Assembly (NCBI GenBank): GCA_012522285.1
Contig: JAAYKS010000214.1
Location: 1 to 24,770 of the forward strand
Origin: Clostridiaceae bacterium
GTDB taxonomy: Bacteria; Bacillota; Clostridia; Saccharofermentanales; UBA5734
Reading direction: 5' to 3'
Length of the DNA: 24,770 nt
Shown: positions 1 through 7,059 of the stretch, one piece after another
How positions within the stretch are numbered: position 1 is the stretch's first letter
Layout: each line of letters begins with the position of its first letter
Program-made: the position numbers and the translations under genes
The notes under the pieces: model-generated
The model's input: only the letters and a program-made list of their open reading frames with translations
Databases searched by the model: none
Told to the model about the DNA's origin: nothing

Positions 1-2
1 CA

Positions 3-551
3 CAACGTGCCGCGATTCCCTCCTTGTTGGGAGGGAGCATGACGGACGGTGCCTACAGGATGGTCAGCGAAGTACCGCTCGCCACAACGGATGCGTATGA
101 ATTTGTCGAAATCCTGGTCGAAAACGGACGAATCGTCTCCCTGGTGTGGGACGCCGAGCAGGAGGACGGCACACTGCTGTCCCAGTCGGATGCATCCGGT
201 CCGGTCCCCGAGGACAGTCTCCCATGGGCCGAGCAGACCGCCCTGACAGCCGCGTATCTGCTGGATCTTCAGGATCCCACTGTCGTCCAGACGCGCGAAG
301 ACGGCACGACGGATGAGATCGAGGGCGTGGTGATTCCGGTCGATACCTGTCTCTCCCTGACACGCGCTTGCATGTTGGAGGCTGGAAAGTTCCCCGTTTC
401 GGCTCCCACGCCGCCTCCCCCCGACCTCTCCGGTCTGGTCGATGCGATCGCAGGTGCAACGTATACCTCCCGCTCTGTCGTCAAAGCGGCCAATCTGGCT
501 GCGGCGTATGTTTCCTGGATCGAATCCGACGCACCCACGCCAACGCCCTAA
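3..551 (+). CDS. FMN-binding domain protein, 5'-truncated by window edge
   Basis: The reading frame is open to the left edge, so the true start and any signal peptide lie outside the window; a TTG at 24 and an ATG at 39 are only internal candidates. The visible part starts with a DGAYR segment and an ENGRI beta-hairpin, typical of the N-terminal half of the FMN_bind domain. It ends with DAIAGATYTSRSVVKAA, the flavinylation motif in which a threonine carries covalently bound FMN through a phosphoester bond. The extreme C-terminus is a short Pro/Thr tail (DAPTPTP). FMN_bind proteins act outside the membrane as electron carriers (RnfG, NqrC, PplA families). The next two genes, RnfE- and RnfA-like, follow 24 bp away in the same direction, matching the rnfG-rnfE-rnfA order, so an RnfG-like role is inferred. 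Family assignment is fairly sure; the exact complex is not. Confidence 0.72.
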   Translation, partial: QRAAIPSLLGGSMTDGAYRMVSEVPLATTDAYEFVEILVENGRIVSLVWDAEQEDGTLLSQSDASGPVPEDSLPWAEQTALTAAYLLDLQDPTVVQTREDGTTDEIEGVVIPVDTCLSLTRACMLEAGKFPVSAPTPPPPDLSGLVDAIAGATYTSRSVVKAANLAAAYVSWIESDAPTPTP

Positions 552-575
552 CGAAGAAAGGATCGGAGGCGCATC

Positions 576-1211
576 ATGGATCACCCCGACACATCGATTC
601 AGCAGGTTCCCGGGACCATCGTCCGTTCCACGTTGCCCGGCGGCCTGTCCTGTCTGGCCATTGCCTATCCGGCGATCGCCGCGACCGGGCACGCACGTCT
701 CGCGCTGGCAGCCGGAGTCGGATCCATGGCGACGTTGCTGCTGACCTGGGCAGTGCTGGTCTTGCTGCGGCGCGTGAACCGGTTCCGATATAGCGATCTG
801 GCGGCAGTTCTCACCGCCTGTCTCCTCTCCTCCCTGGTGTGGCTCGGGATGCAAGCCGCCGGCTGGATTCCGGACACTTTCCATCCATTGCCGCTGCTGG
901 CTGCGCCCGTGTTGCTTCTCTTTGAGGCGATTCCGCTCCTGCGCACTGGAACGGAAAAATGGGAGAGGCAAACCCCGCTGCGCCTGATCATGCTCGCCGC
1001 ATCTGCCGCCACGGTATATATCGGGGTGGGAATCGTGCGTGAATGGATGGTTTATGGAAGCATATTTGCCTCGTCCACCGCGTTGCAACCCGGCACCGCG
1101 TCGCCCTTTTCCGTTCCGCTCGGATGGATGCTCGCCGGTCTGCTGATGGGTGGCTTCCGATGGGTGGCGGGCCGCGCGACGACGATGGTGAAAGGAGGTA
1201 GTAAGGCGTGA
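576..1211 (+). CDS. RnfE-like integral membrane protein (divergent)
   Basis: This 211-residue protein has about six hydrophobic segments. An ATG start follows a GGAGG at 566-570. It resembles the RnfE/NqrD family: YPAIAATG near residue 31 aligns by eye with the family's CPALAVT segment, and VREWMVYGSIFA near residues 146-157 aligns with the VREILGxGTLFG motif. The cysteine normally present in the first segment is a tyrosine here (Y31), and the second family cysteine (in an NC-x-LG motif) falls in PLLAAPVLLLF, which has none. Two other cysteines exist (C26 and one near residue 84), but not at those places. In Rnf, these cysteines hold a [2Fe-2S] cluster within the membrane. The stop codon overlaps the next gene. 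The assignment rests on remembered family motifs and gene order, so confidence is moderate. Confidence 0.55.
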   Translation: MDHPDTSIQQVPGTIVRSTLPGGLSCLAIAYPAIAATGHARLALAAGVGSMATLLLTWAVLVLLRRVNRFRYSDLAAVLTACLLSSLVWLGMQAAGWIPDTFHPLPLLAAPVLLLFEAIPLLRTGTEKWERQTPLRLIMLAASAATVYIGVGIVREWMVYGSIFASSTALQPGTASPFSVPLGWMLAGLLMGGFRWVAGRATTMVKGGSKA

Positions 1212-1837
1212 TGGTGTTATCCAGCCTACCGGAGAGCTTGCCTGTTTTGTTTTTGATTGCGGCAATCGGGCTCGGATCTACCCTGTTCTCTTTTCCCGGT
1301 TTTCTACCGGATGGATCGGATGCGGCCAGTCAATCCACAAGAAGGCCCTTCACCCTCGGCGCCGCCATGCGTTTCGGGCTCGCCGCGTTTCTACTCGCCG
1401 TTCCCGGATTCATTCTCCTGCAGGGAATGGTCCGGCTTCCGGGAGGGAGGTGGATTGCGACACTGGCAGGCCCGGTGACGCTGGCAGGATTGTTCTGGCT
1501 GGCCGGATCTGCGATCCGAAAGTGGCCAATTCTGCAGGCTTACGCGGACACCGTGGTCCCCCGGGAGGGTCGGCTTCAGTTGGCGGCATTTTCAGGGGTG
1601 TTGGCGCTCTACCCCGCACTCGACCCCGTCCTTGCCGGCGGGTCCATGATGCGGGCGCTGGTTTATTTTGCCGGTACGGGTTGCGGCCTGCTGTTGGCCA
1701 TGGGCGTCGTGGGCGCTGTGATCGAGCGGACCCACCGCGAGGATTTGCCCTCCTGGGCAAGGGGAATACCCGCGTTGCTGGTGGTTTCGGGATTGATCGC
1801 GATGGCCTGGATGGGTCTATTCCGGTTTTTCTCCTGA
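1208..1837 (+). CDS. RnfA-like integral membrane protein (divergent)
   Basis: This 209-residue protein has about six membrane segments. Translation can start at GTG 1208 or ATG 1211; AAAGGAGG at 1191-1198 fits either, and both overlap the TGA of the preceding gene, so the two are translationally coupled. The C-terminus, LPSWARGIPALLVVSGLIA followed by MAWMGLF, closely matches the RnfA ending (VPKxFRGLPIxLITAGLMALAFMGF). The two cysteines conserved in RnfA, in the first and in the central membrane segments, are not visible: FSFPGFLP stands where the family has GICPFLG, and ALDPVLAGG where it has TTNCAVLG. The only cysteine is in GTGCGLL, in a later segment. A canonical Rnf operon would continue with rnfB; here the next gene is convergent and only 18 bp away, so rnfB is not at this place. 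The protein is probably half of a membrane electron-transfer or structural pair with the RnfE-like neighbour. Confidence 0.58.
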   Translation: MMVLSSLPESLPVLFLIAAIGLGSTLFSFPGFLPDGSDAASQSTRRPFTLGAAMRFGLAAFLLAVPGFILLQGMVRLPGGRWIATLAGPVTLAGLFWLAGSAIRKWPILQAYADTVVPREGRLQLAAFSGVLALYPALDPVLAGGSMMRALVYFAGTGCGLLLAMGVVGAVIERTHREDLPSWARGIPALLVVSGLIAMAWMGLFRFFS

Positions 1838-1855
1838 CGGCAACGCGCCTTCCGG

Positions 1856-3115
1856 TCAGCGCGACGAAAAGTAAGCAAGGATGCCGTTGGCAATACCTTC
1901 CGCGATCCGATTCTGATTGGCCTCGTCCCGCAGGATCGCCAGATCTTCCGCATTTGACATGAAACCACATTCCACCAGGATGGACGCGAGATTGTTCTCG
2001 CGCAGGATTCCGTAATTGCCGGCGCGCACGCCGGCGCTGCCACCGCCACCCAACTCCGGGATCGAAGCGGCCACGCTGTTGAACACATGGTTGGCCAGCC
2101 CGGCACGCGCCGCGTCGTCATAATACGTGTAGGCCTTATACACCGGGTATCCCCAATGATAGACATCCCGGTCTTGGGTGATTTCGTATACCTCGTCTCC
2201 ATAGACGTATTCGGTCGGGCTGTAGTACACCTGCAGCCCTCGAACCGAGGTGTCCGGTGCGGCGCTGTTGGAATGGATGCTGACGAACACCGTGTCCGAA
2301 AACTGCCTTTCCAGATCCATCAACCGACGGATTTCTTCCCGGACGCCAAACCCCAGATGCAGACCGCGGCCCGTCATCGCACCATCCCAGTCCCCTGTGT
2401 TTTCCGACACAATGGTGTTGAGATCCCCGAGATAGCGGGCAAGGTCGAATGAATCCGCAAACCCCGACAACCCCGAAGAGCGGTTGAGAATATGGATGCC
2501 GGTCTTGGCAATCCGGGCATAGATGGACAAATACGTGTCCTCGCTCCGTGTCATCACAACGGTCGCCCCCATCCCTTCCAATAGAGAACGGGTCTTGACA
2601 GCAATCGGCAGATTGAGCGCGGCTTCCCGCATCCCGTCGGACGCCACTGCTCCCGGGTCTTTGCCGCCGTGTCCCGCATCCAGCACCACGGTCATTCCCG
2701 CCAAAGGAGCACTGGAACCGGGGTTGGCCCGGTTGGGTGTATACAACGCAGGAATGGTCGAGGCGGCCGGCCAGCGTTCCAGGATGGTGGAGGGCGCCGC
2801 AGTTTCCGTCGAGGGGCGATAGGAGGTGGTCTGAAGTGGCGTGGACGGCGTGGTACCTGGAGGGGTCTGCGTGGTGGGGATCACAACCGTAGGCGTGACC
2901 ACAGGTTCGGTAGACGAGGGAATAGATGTGGCAGACGGAACAGACGATGGGATCGTGCCGGATCCTGTTGTGGTCGTCGGGCGTCCCGGGGAAGTCGCAC
3001 TGGTCTTGGCGGGATCCCCGCATCCGGCAGGCAGGAACAACAATGTGATCAGAAGGAGAATGAGGCATAGGGACAACGGTGCGCGACCGTGTTTTGCCAA
3101 AGATTTCGTACGCAA
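1856..3115 (-). CDS. N-acetylmuramoyl-L-alanine amidase (Amidase_3), lipoprotein
   Basis: The enzyme cleaves the bond between MurNAc and L-Ala in peptidoglycan, outside the cell. A TTG start at 3115 is preferred because GGAGG sits 5 bases upstream (3121-3125) and it gives a clean lipoprotein signal peptide ending in LPAGC (C32); a longer reading begins with TTG at 3184. A Ser/Thr/Pro-rich linker runs from about residue 33 to 110. The Amidase_3 domain follows: VVLDAGHGG (zinc ligand H149), MREAALN (E164), VSIHSNS (H281) and LVECGFMS (catalytic E382), so all catalytic residues are present. Between the TRSEDTYLSIYAR segment and the third ligand lies about 55 residues more than usual, including DLNTIVSEN and RLMDLERQ. 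It is the last gene of the glm operon and a paralogue of the gene just upstream. The role in division, growth or turnover cannot be told from sequence. Confidence 0.9.
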   Translation of the reverse strand: MRTKSLAKHGRAPLSLCLILLLITLLFLPAGCGDPAKTSATSPGRPTTTTGSGTIPSSVPSATSIPSSTEPVVTPTVVIPTTQTPPGTTPSTPLQTTSYRPSTETAAPSTILERWPAASTIPALYTPNRANPGSSAPLAGMTVVLDAGHGGKDPGAVASDGMREAALNLPIAVKTRSLLEGMGATVVMTRSEDTYLSIYARIAKTGIHILNRSSGLSGFADSFDLARYLGDLNTIVSENTGDWDGAMTGRGLHLGFGVREEIRRLMDLERQFSDTVFVSIHSNSAAPDTSVRGLQVYYSPTEYVYGDEVYEITQDRDVYHWGYPVYKAYTYYDDAARAGLANHVFNSVAASIPELGGGGSAGVRAGNYGILRENNLASILVECGFMSNAEDLAILRDEANQNRIAEGIANGILAYFSSR

Positions 3116-3171
3116 AAGAACCTCCGAATGGCGCGCCGTATAAAAAACATCGGATCCCGTTCGGAACCGTA

Positions 3172-4374
3172 TCAGCGCATGCAATAGTAGGAGTATACCG
3201 CATCCGCAACGGCATCGCCAAGACGTTCCAGACTGGAGGCAGACTCCAACACGGAGCGATCGGATTCGTTGGTCAGAAAGCCGAGTTCCAACATAGCGCT
3301 CACCAGGTTTTGCTCGCGCAGGACGGCAAAGTCCTGATCAACCAGCGGTGCGGACGTCCCTTGCCCCAAAGCAGGCACTTCGGAGACGATCGAGTCGTAC
3401 AAAAGAGAAGCCAATCGCATCCGGCCGCCGTCGTCGTAATACTGATAAGAAGGTTCCCAATCCGAAGAAGGAAGGGACTGGCATTCGATTCGCTCATCAT
3501 GCAGGATCACGGCGCTCGAAGTGTAATACACCTGCAGCCCGTGTACATCCGGATAATCCGCCGCGGCGTTGCAATGAATGGAGATCAGCAGCCAGTCAGG
3601 ATACTGGCGTTCGATGTCCATGATCTGTTTCAGATCTTCACGAGTGCCCGATCCCCCCATCACCCCGCCGAACAGGTCGTCATTGGCTGACACGATCGAG
3701 TCCAGCAGCGGCGTCAGACGGGCCAGGGGTCCGATGCCCAGCTCACTCGACTGTGTATGGCGGGTAAAATCCTCGAGCAGCATGCTTCCGACGAGCGCGG
3801 GGCGTTCAAAAATCGAAAGGAAAGTATCGTCTTCACGTAACAAGATCACATTTGCGCCCAGTGTACGCAGTGCCTGACTGGCGGATTGCGCAACCGACAG
3901 TACCACGTCTTTTTCCATGATGTCCTGATCCCGCACGCCGACCGGCCAGCCACAACCGGAATCTATCCCGCCGTGACCGGGGTCCAGTACCACGGTGATG
4001 CCCTCCAAAGGCTTGTCGGATCGGGATTTACCGAGATAGGCGGCAAGATCTACCGTACGAACGGTCTCAACCGAACTGGAGGCTGGCCATCGCATCATTT
4101 CGGGCTGGGCAGCCCCCGGCTCCCTCAGAGGGGCCGCCGTCTGAATCGACAGGTCACGGATGGGAGCGGATGTCGCGGGAGAAGCTGTTGGTGCGGCCGT
4201 CTGGCTTCCCTGTGTCGTCACAGAAGGAGTTCCGGTCGTATCGGTCGGTCGGGGATTCGGTTTGGCCCCCGAGATCTGATTGATCAGAATCACGGCAAGA
4301 CTGGCCAGCAGGATGATGCTGACCAGCATCCGGGATCGCTTGACCCCGCTCGAACTGTGGCGCGTCTCACCCAC
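3172..4374 (-). CDS. N-acetylmuramoyl-L-alanine amidase (Amidase_3), membrane-anchored
   Basis: This 400-residue paralogue of the downstream amidase starts at GTG 4374, overlapping the last 8 bases of the preceding gene, so it is probably translationally coupled; no good Shine-Dalgarno is visible. A single hydrophobic helix (about residues 16-35) without a lipobox cysteine suggests an N-terminal membrane anchor rather than a lipoprotein. A Thr/Ser/Pro/Ala-rich linker follows. The catalytic domain keeps VVLDPGHGG (H134), DIMEKDV (E154), ISIHCNA (H267) and MLELGFL (catalytic E363). It carries the same kind of long insertion before the third zinc ligand as its neighbour, with matching LLDSIVSAN and QIMDIERQ segments. 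The two genes therefore probably arose by tandem duplication and then diverged in their mode of anchoring. Confidence 0.88.
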   Translation of the reverse strand: MGETRHSSSGVKRSRMLVSIILLASLAVILINQISGAKPNPRPTDTTGTPSVTTQGSQTAAPTASPATSAPIRDLSIQTAAPLREPGAAQPEMMRWPASSSVETVRTVDLAAYLGKSRSDKPLEGITVVLDPGHGGIDSGCGWPVGVRDQDIMEKDVVLSVAQSASQALRTLGANVILLREDDTFLSIFERPALVGSMLLEDFTRHTQSSELGIGPLARLTPLLDSIVSANDDLFGGVMGGSGTREDLKQIMDIERQYPDWLLISIHCNAAADYPDVHGLQVYYTSSAVILHDERIECQSLPSSDWEPSYQYYDDGGRMRLASLLYDSIVSEVPALGQGTSAPLVDQDFAVLREQNLVSAMLELGFLTNESDRSVLESASSLERLGDAVADAVYSYYCMR

Positions 4375-5053
4375 GTGCTTCGCGCACCACGATCTCGTGT
4401 CCGGACTTGACGATGCAATCCGCCGGTATGACGCCCCGAACAGAGCTCAACGGGTACACACTGGTGCGCCGCCCGATGACGGTACCGGGATTCAGGACAC
4501 TGTTGCATCCCACTTCGACCAGATCGCCCAGCACCGCGCCAAATTTCTTGAGCCCGGTGTCCGCACGGTATCCGTCGATATTCAACCGCACCAATGTGTG
4601 ATCGGATTTGACGTTGGATGTAATCGCTCCCGCCCCCAGATGGGCACGGAATCCAAGGACGGAGTCTCCGACATAGTTGAAATGAGGCACTTGGACACGA
4701 TTGAACAACACCACGTTTTTCAGCTCTGTGGAATTCCCCACCACCGCGTTGCAGCCTACGATCGCGGATCCGCGGATAAAGGCGCAATGGCGGATCTCCG
4801 CTTCCGCACCGATGATGACGGGCCCGTGGATGCTCGCGGATGGCGCGACGCGCGCGGATCGCGCGATCCAGATGCCGTCTCCCGCTTGTTCATATTCGTC
4901 CGGGGGCAGCTCCGGACCCAGCTGCAGGATAAATGACTGGATGGCGGCAAGCGCCAACCAGGGATATTCGCAGGTCTCCAGCAATGGAGCCGCCAGGGTT
5001 TGGGACAAATCGAGAAGTGATTCCGTGCGAACGGACTCCAATTGATGATCCAT
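4367..5053 (-). CDS. Left-handed beta-helix acyltransferase, GlmU C-terminal-like
   Basis: The 228-residue protein starts at ATG 5053 behind GGAGG with 8-base spacing. After an alpha-helical N-terminus (about 1-50) it shows hexapeptide repeats (IARSARVAPSASIHGPVIIG and later turns), the signature of the left-handed beta-helix acyltransferase fold. PHFNYVGDSVLG (residues 123-134) matches the GHLTYIGDAxVG segment of GlmU, where the histidine is the catalytic base; here it is H124. The uridylyltransferase half of GlmU is absent. Lying directly after glmM and glmS, it most plausibly acetylates glucosamine-1-phosphate, or acts on a related nucleotide sugar. Standard annotations would call it a GlmU-related or nucleotide-sugar acetyltransferase. 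The fold is certain; the substrate is inferred from context. Confidence 0.8.
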   Translation of the reverse strand: MDHQLESVRTESLLDLSQTLAAPLLETCEYPWLALAAIQSFILQLGPELPPDEYEQAGDGIWIARSARVAPSASIHGPVIIGAEAEIRHCAFIRGSAIVGCNAVVGNSTELKNVVLFNRVQVPHFNYVGDSVLGFRAHLGAGAITSNVKSDHTLVRLNIDGYRADTGLKKFGAVLGDLVEVGCNSVLNPGTVIGRRTSVYPLSSVRGVIPADCIVKSGHEIVVREARG

Positions 5054-5085
5054 CCGATAAGCCTCCGATGTGTCAGAATGATGGA

Positions 5086-5094
5086 ATTATATCA
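5086..5094 (-). promoter_or_regulatory. Candidate internal extended -10 promoter
   Basis: Read on the minus strand this is TGATATAAT, a perfect -10 hexamer with a TGn extension, located in the 49-base gap after glmS and 33 bases before the start of the beta-helix gene. No convincing -35 is visible, which extended -10 promoters can tolerate. It could let the acyltransferase and the two amidases be transcribed apart from the upstream operon. Confidence 0.4.
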
Positions 5095-5102
5095 TACGGC
5101 GG

Positions 5103-6950
5103 TCACTCCACTGTGACGCTTTTGGCAAGGTTGCGAGGTTTGTCCACATCGCATCCCTTGTACACCGCGATATAGTACGCAAAGAGCTGAGCGGGTGTCA
5201 CCGCCAGAATCGGGGCGAACATGGCATCCACTTCGGGCAGTTGGAACAAGGCGTCGCAGACCTCCTGCGGGCGGTTGGAAGTCCCGCTCACCAGGCCGAG
5301 TACCGTAGCTCCCCGCGCTTTGACCTCCCGCACGTTGCCGAGCATCTTGTCGAGCAGCGCGGGTTGTGTCATCGGGCAAACCACCAGGGTTCCCTCTTCG
5401 ATCAGCGCAATCGTACCGTGTTTGAGTTCGCCGCCCGGGTAAGCTTCGGAATGGATGTAGGAGATCTCCTTGAGTTTGAGAGAAGCCTCCATCGACAAGG
5501 CGTAGTCCAGACCGCGCCCGATAAAGAAGATGCTTTTCGCATTGAAATGCAGAGAGGCAAACCGCTGGATGCTTTCTTTCTCCAGAAGCACGGAATCCAG
5601 CTTTCCGGGAATGGAGAGCAATGCGTCGACACATTGGCGGTCCCGGTCTTCCGGAAGACGCCCCATACATTCGGCCGCGTGTAGGGGCAACAGATAGAGG
5701 GCCGCCAGCTGTGTATTGTAAGCTTTGGTGGAAGCTACCGCGATTTCAGGTCCCGCGTGTGTATAGACGACGTGATCGGCCTCGCGGGCGATTGAACTTC
5801 CCACCACGTTGACAATCCCGATACACGTAGCGCCTTTTTCTCTGGCCACACGCATCGCCACCAGGGTGTCGAGGGTCTCGCCAGACTGGCTGATGATGAT
5901 CGCGATGCTCCGATCGGTCACAATCGGGTCCCGGTAACGGAATTCCGAGGCCACATCCACACTGACCGGGATGCGGCACAAATGCTCAAACAGATACTTC
6001 CCCACCATACCGGCGTGATACGCGGTGCCGCAAGCGATGATGTGAATCATATCGCAGGCTTCCAGCTGTTCGCGGGTCCACGGCAACTCGGGCAGTACGA
6101 TGCGTCCATCGCGGATCCGCGGACTGATCGTGTCACGCACCGCCTTGGGTTCTTCGTGGATCTCCTTGATCATAAAGTGCTCGTATCCGCCCTTTTCGGC
6201 GGCGTCCACATCCCAGTCGATATGGATCGGCTGACGCTGGATTCCGTGTCCAAGCGCGTCAAACAACCGGACGCCGTTCGAACGGATTTCCGCGACCTCG
6301 CGGTCTTCCATGATGATCACTTCGCGGGTGTGCTGCAACAGGGCGGGAATGTCCGAAGCGATGAAGTTGCCGTCACTGCCGAGTCCGATCACCAGCGGGC
6401 TGTCCTTGCGCGCCGCCACAAACAGATCGGGGGAATCGCTGCATACGACGCCCAGCGCATAAGTACCCTCGATTTCCTGTATGGTTTCCAACACAGATTG
6501 CAGGAGATTTCCCTTCTCCCGTCCGGTATAGTGGTGCTCGACCAGGTGGGAAATGACTTCGGTATCCGTGTCGGATCGAAAAACATACCCCAGCGAAATC
6601 AAGTAGGCACGCAATTCGGAAAAATTCTCGATGATGCCGTTATGCACCACTGCGATCCGTCCGCTGTTGGACAGATGCGGATGGGAATTTTCGTCGCTGG
6701 GTGCGCCGTGCGTTGCCCAGCGGGTATGCCCCACGCCCACATGGACCCCGCCACGCGCCATTCTTCCAGACGCGGTCAGCTCGTCGGCCAGCACCGACAA
6801 TCGCCCCTTGCGTTTGACGACGGTGAGTTCATCCCCGTCGATGAACGCAACCCCCGCGGAGTCATATCCGCGATATTCCAGTTTCCCCAATGAATCGATC
6901 AGAATGGGAAGCGTCTCGCCCTTCCCGATGTATCCAACTATACCGCACAT
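5103..6950 (-). CDS. glmS: Glutamine-fructose-6-phosphate aminotransferase (isomerizing)
   Basis: GlmS makes glucosamine-6-phosphate from fructose-6-phosphate and glutamine, the committed step toward UDP-GlcNAc and peptidoglycan, in the cytoplasm. The 615-residue protein has the family's usual length. It begins MCGIVGYIGK, where C2 is the N-terminal nucleophile of the class II glutamine amidotransferase domain; GHTRWATHG and the HPHLSNSGRIAVVHNG segment are also present. Two SIS sugar-isomerase domains follow, with IISQSGETLDTL and FIGRGLDYALSMEASLKLKE, and the C-terminus ends NLAKSVTVE as in most GlmS proteins. It sits 109 bases downstream of glmM in the same direction. No glmS ribozyme was recognised in that gap, so the GlcN-6-P feedback common in Bacillota does not seem to act here by that route. 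Confidence 0.97.
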   Translation of the reverse strand: MCGIVGYIGKGETLPILIDSLGKLEYRGYDSAGVAFIDGDELTVVKRKGRLSVLADELTASGRMARGGVHVGVGHTRWATHGAPSDENSHPHLSNSGRIAVVHNGIIENFSELRAYLISLGYVFRSDTDTEVISHLVEHHYTGREKGNLLQSVLETIQEIEGTYALGVVCSDSPDLFVAARKDSPLVIGLGSDGNFIASDIPALLQHTREVIIMEDREVAEIRSNGVRLFDALGHGIQRQPIHIDWDVDAAEKGGYEHFMIKEIHEEPKAVRDTISPRIRDGRIVLPELPWTREQLEACDMIHIIACGTAYHAGMVGKYLFEHLCRIPVSVDVASEFRYRDPIVTDRSIAIIISQSGETLDTLVAMRVAREKGATCIGIVNVVGSSIAREADHVVYTHAGPEIAVASTKAYNTQLAALYLLPLHAAECMGRLPEDRDRQCVDALLSIPGKLDSVLLEKESIQRFASLHFNAKSIFFIGRGLDYALSMEASLKLKEISYIHSEAYPGGELKHGTIALIEEGTLVVCPMTQPALLDKMLGNVREVKARGATVLGLVSGTSNRPQEVCDALFQLPEVDAMFAPILAVTPAQLFAYYIAVYKGCDVDKPRNLAKSVTVE

Positions 6951-7007
6951 GGCTGTTCACCGCCTTGTGTCGAGTGCCACGATTATCCCGACTGTGTCCA
7001 GGCCATT

Positions 7008-7039
7008 CGACACGGCGCTTTTTAGGTGCTGCCGTGTCG
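7008..7039. repeat. Inverted repeat in glmM-glmS spacer
   Basis: CGACACGGC at 7008-7016 and GCCGTGTCG at 7031-7039 form a perfect 9-bp stem around a 14-base loop. The right arm belongs to a 14-mer, GCCGTGTCGCTCGA (7031-7044), repeated exactly at 7063-7076 across the glmM stop codon. In the minus-strand transcript the hairpin lies about 60-90 bases ahead of the glmS start. No U-tract follows, so a simple intrinsic terminator is unlikely; an RNA-processing or stability element is possible. Confidence 0.5.
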
Positions 7040-7059
7040 CTCGAAAGGGCCGTATCGGA

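Noticed and set aside
2136..3221. Second long minus-strand frame overlapping the lipoprotein amidase
   Set aside because: Its translation is rich in Arg, Gly and Cys without any motif, while the overlapping amidase frame has every catalytic residue, so it is an out-of-frame shadow.
5102..5117. GTCAC-N6-GTGAC inverted repeat at the end of glmS as a second Crp-like site
   Set aside because: The half-sites face the wrong way for the TGTGA-N6-TCACA pattern, and most of it is coding sequence including the stop codon.
5982..6893. Long open frame (about 300 codons) on the plus strand opposite glmS
   Set aside because: It lies antisense to a fully conserved glmS, has no recognisable domain and no convincing ribosome site. 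Long antisense frames are expected in GC-rich coding DNA.
6951..7059. glmS ribozyme or c-di-AMP riboswitch in the glm operon
   Set aside because: Neither the ribozyme core nor a ydaO-type pattern could be recognised before glmS, before the amidases or before the regulator; the gaps are also mostly too short.
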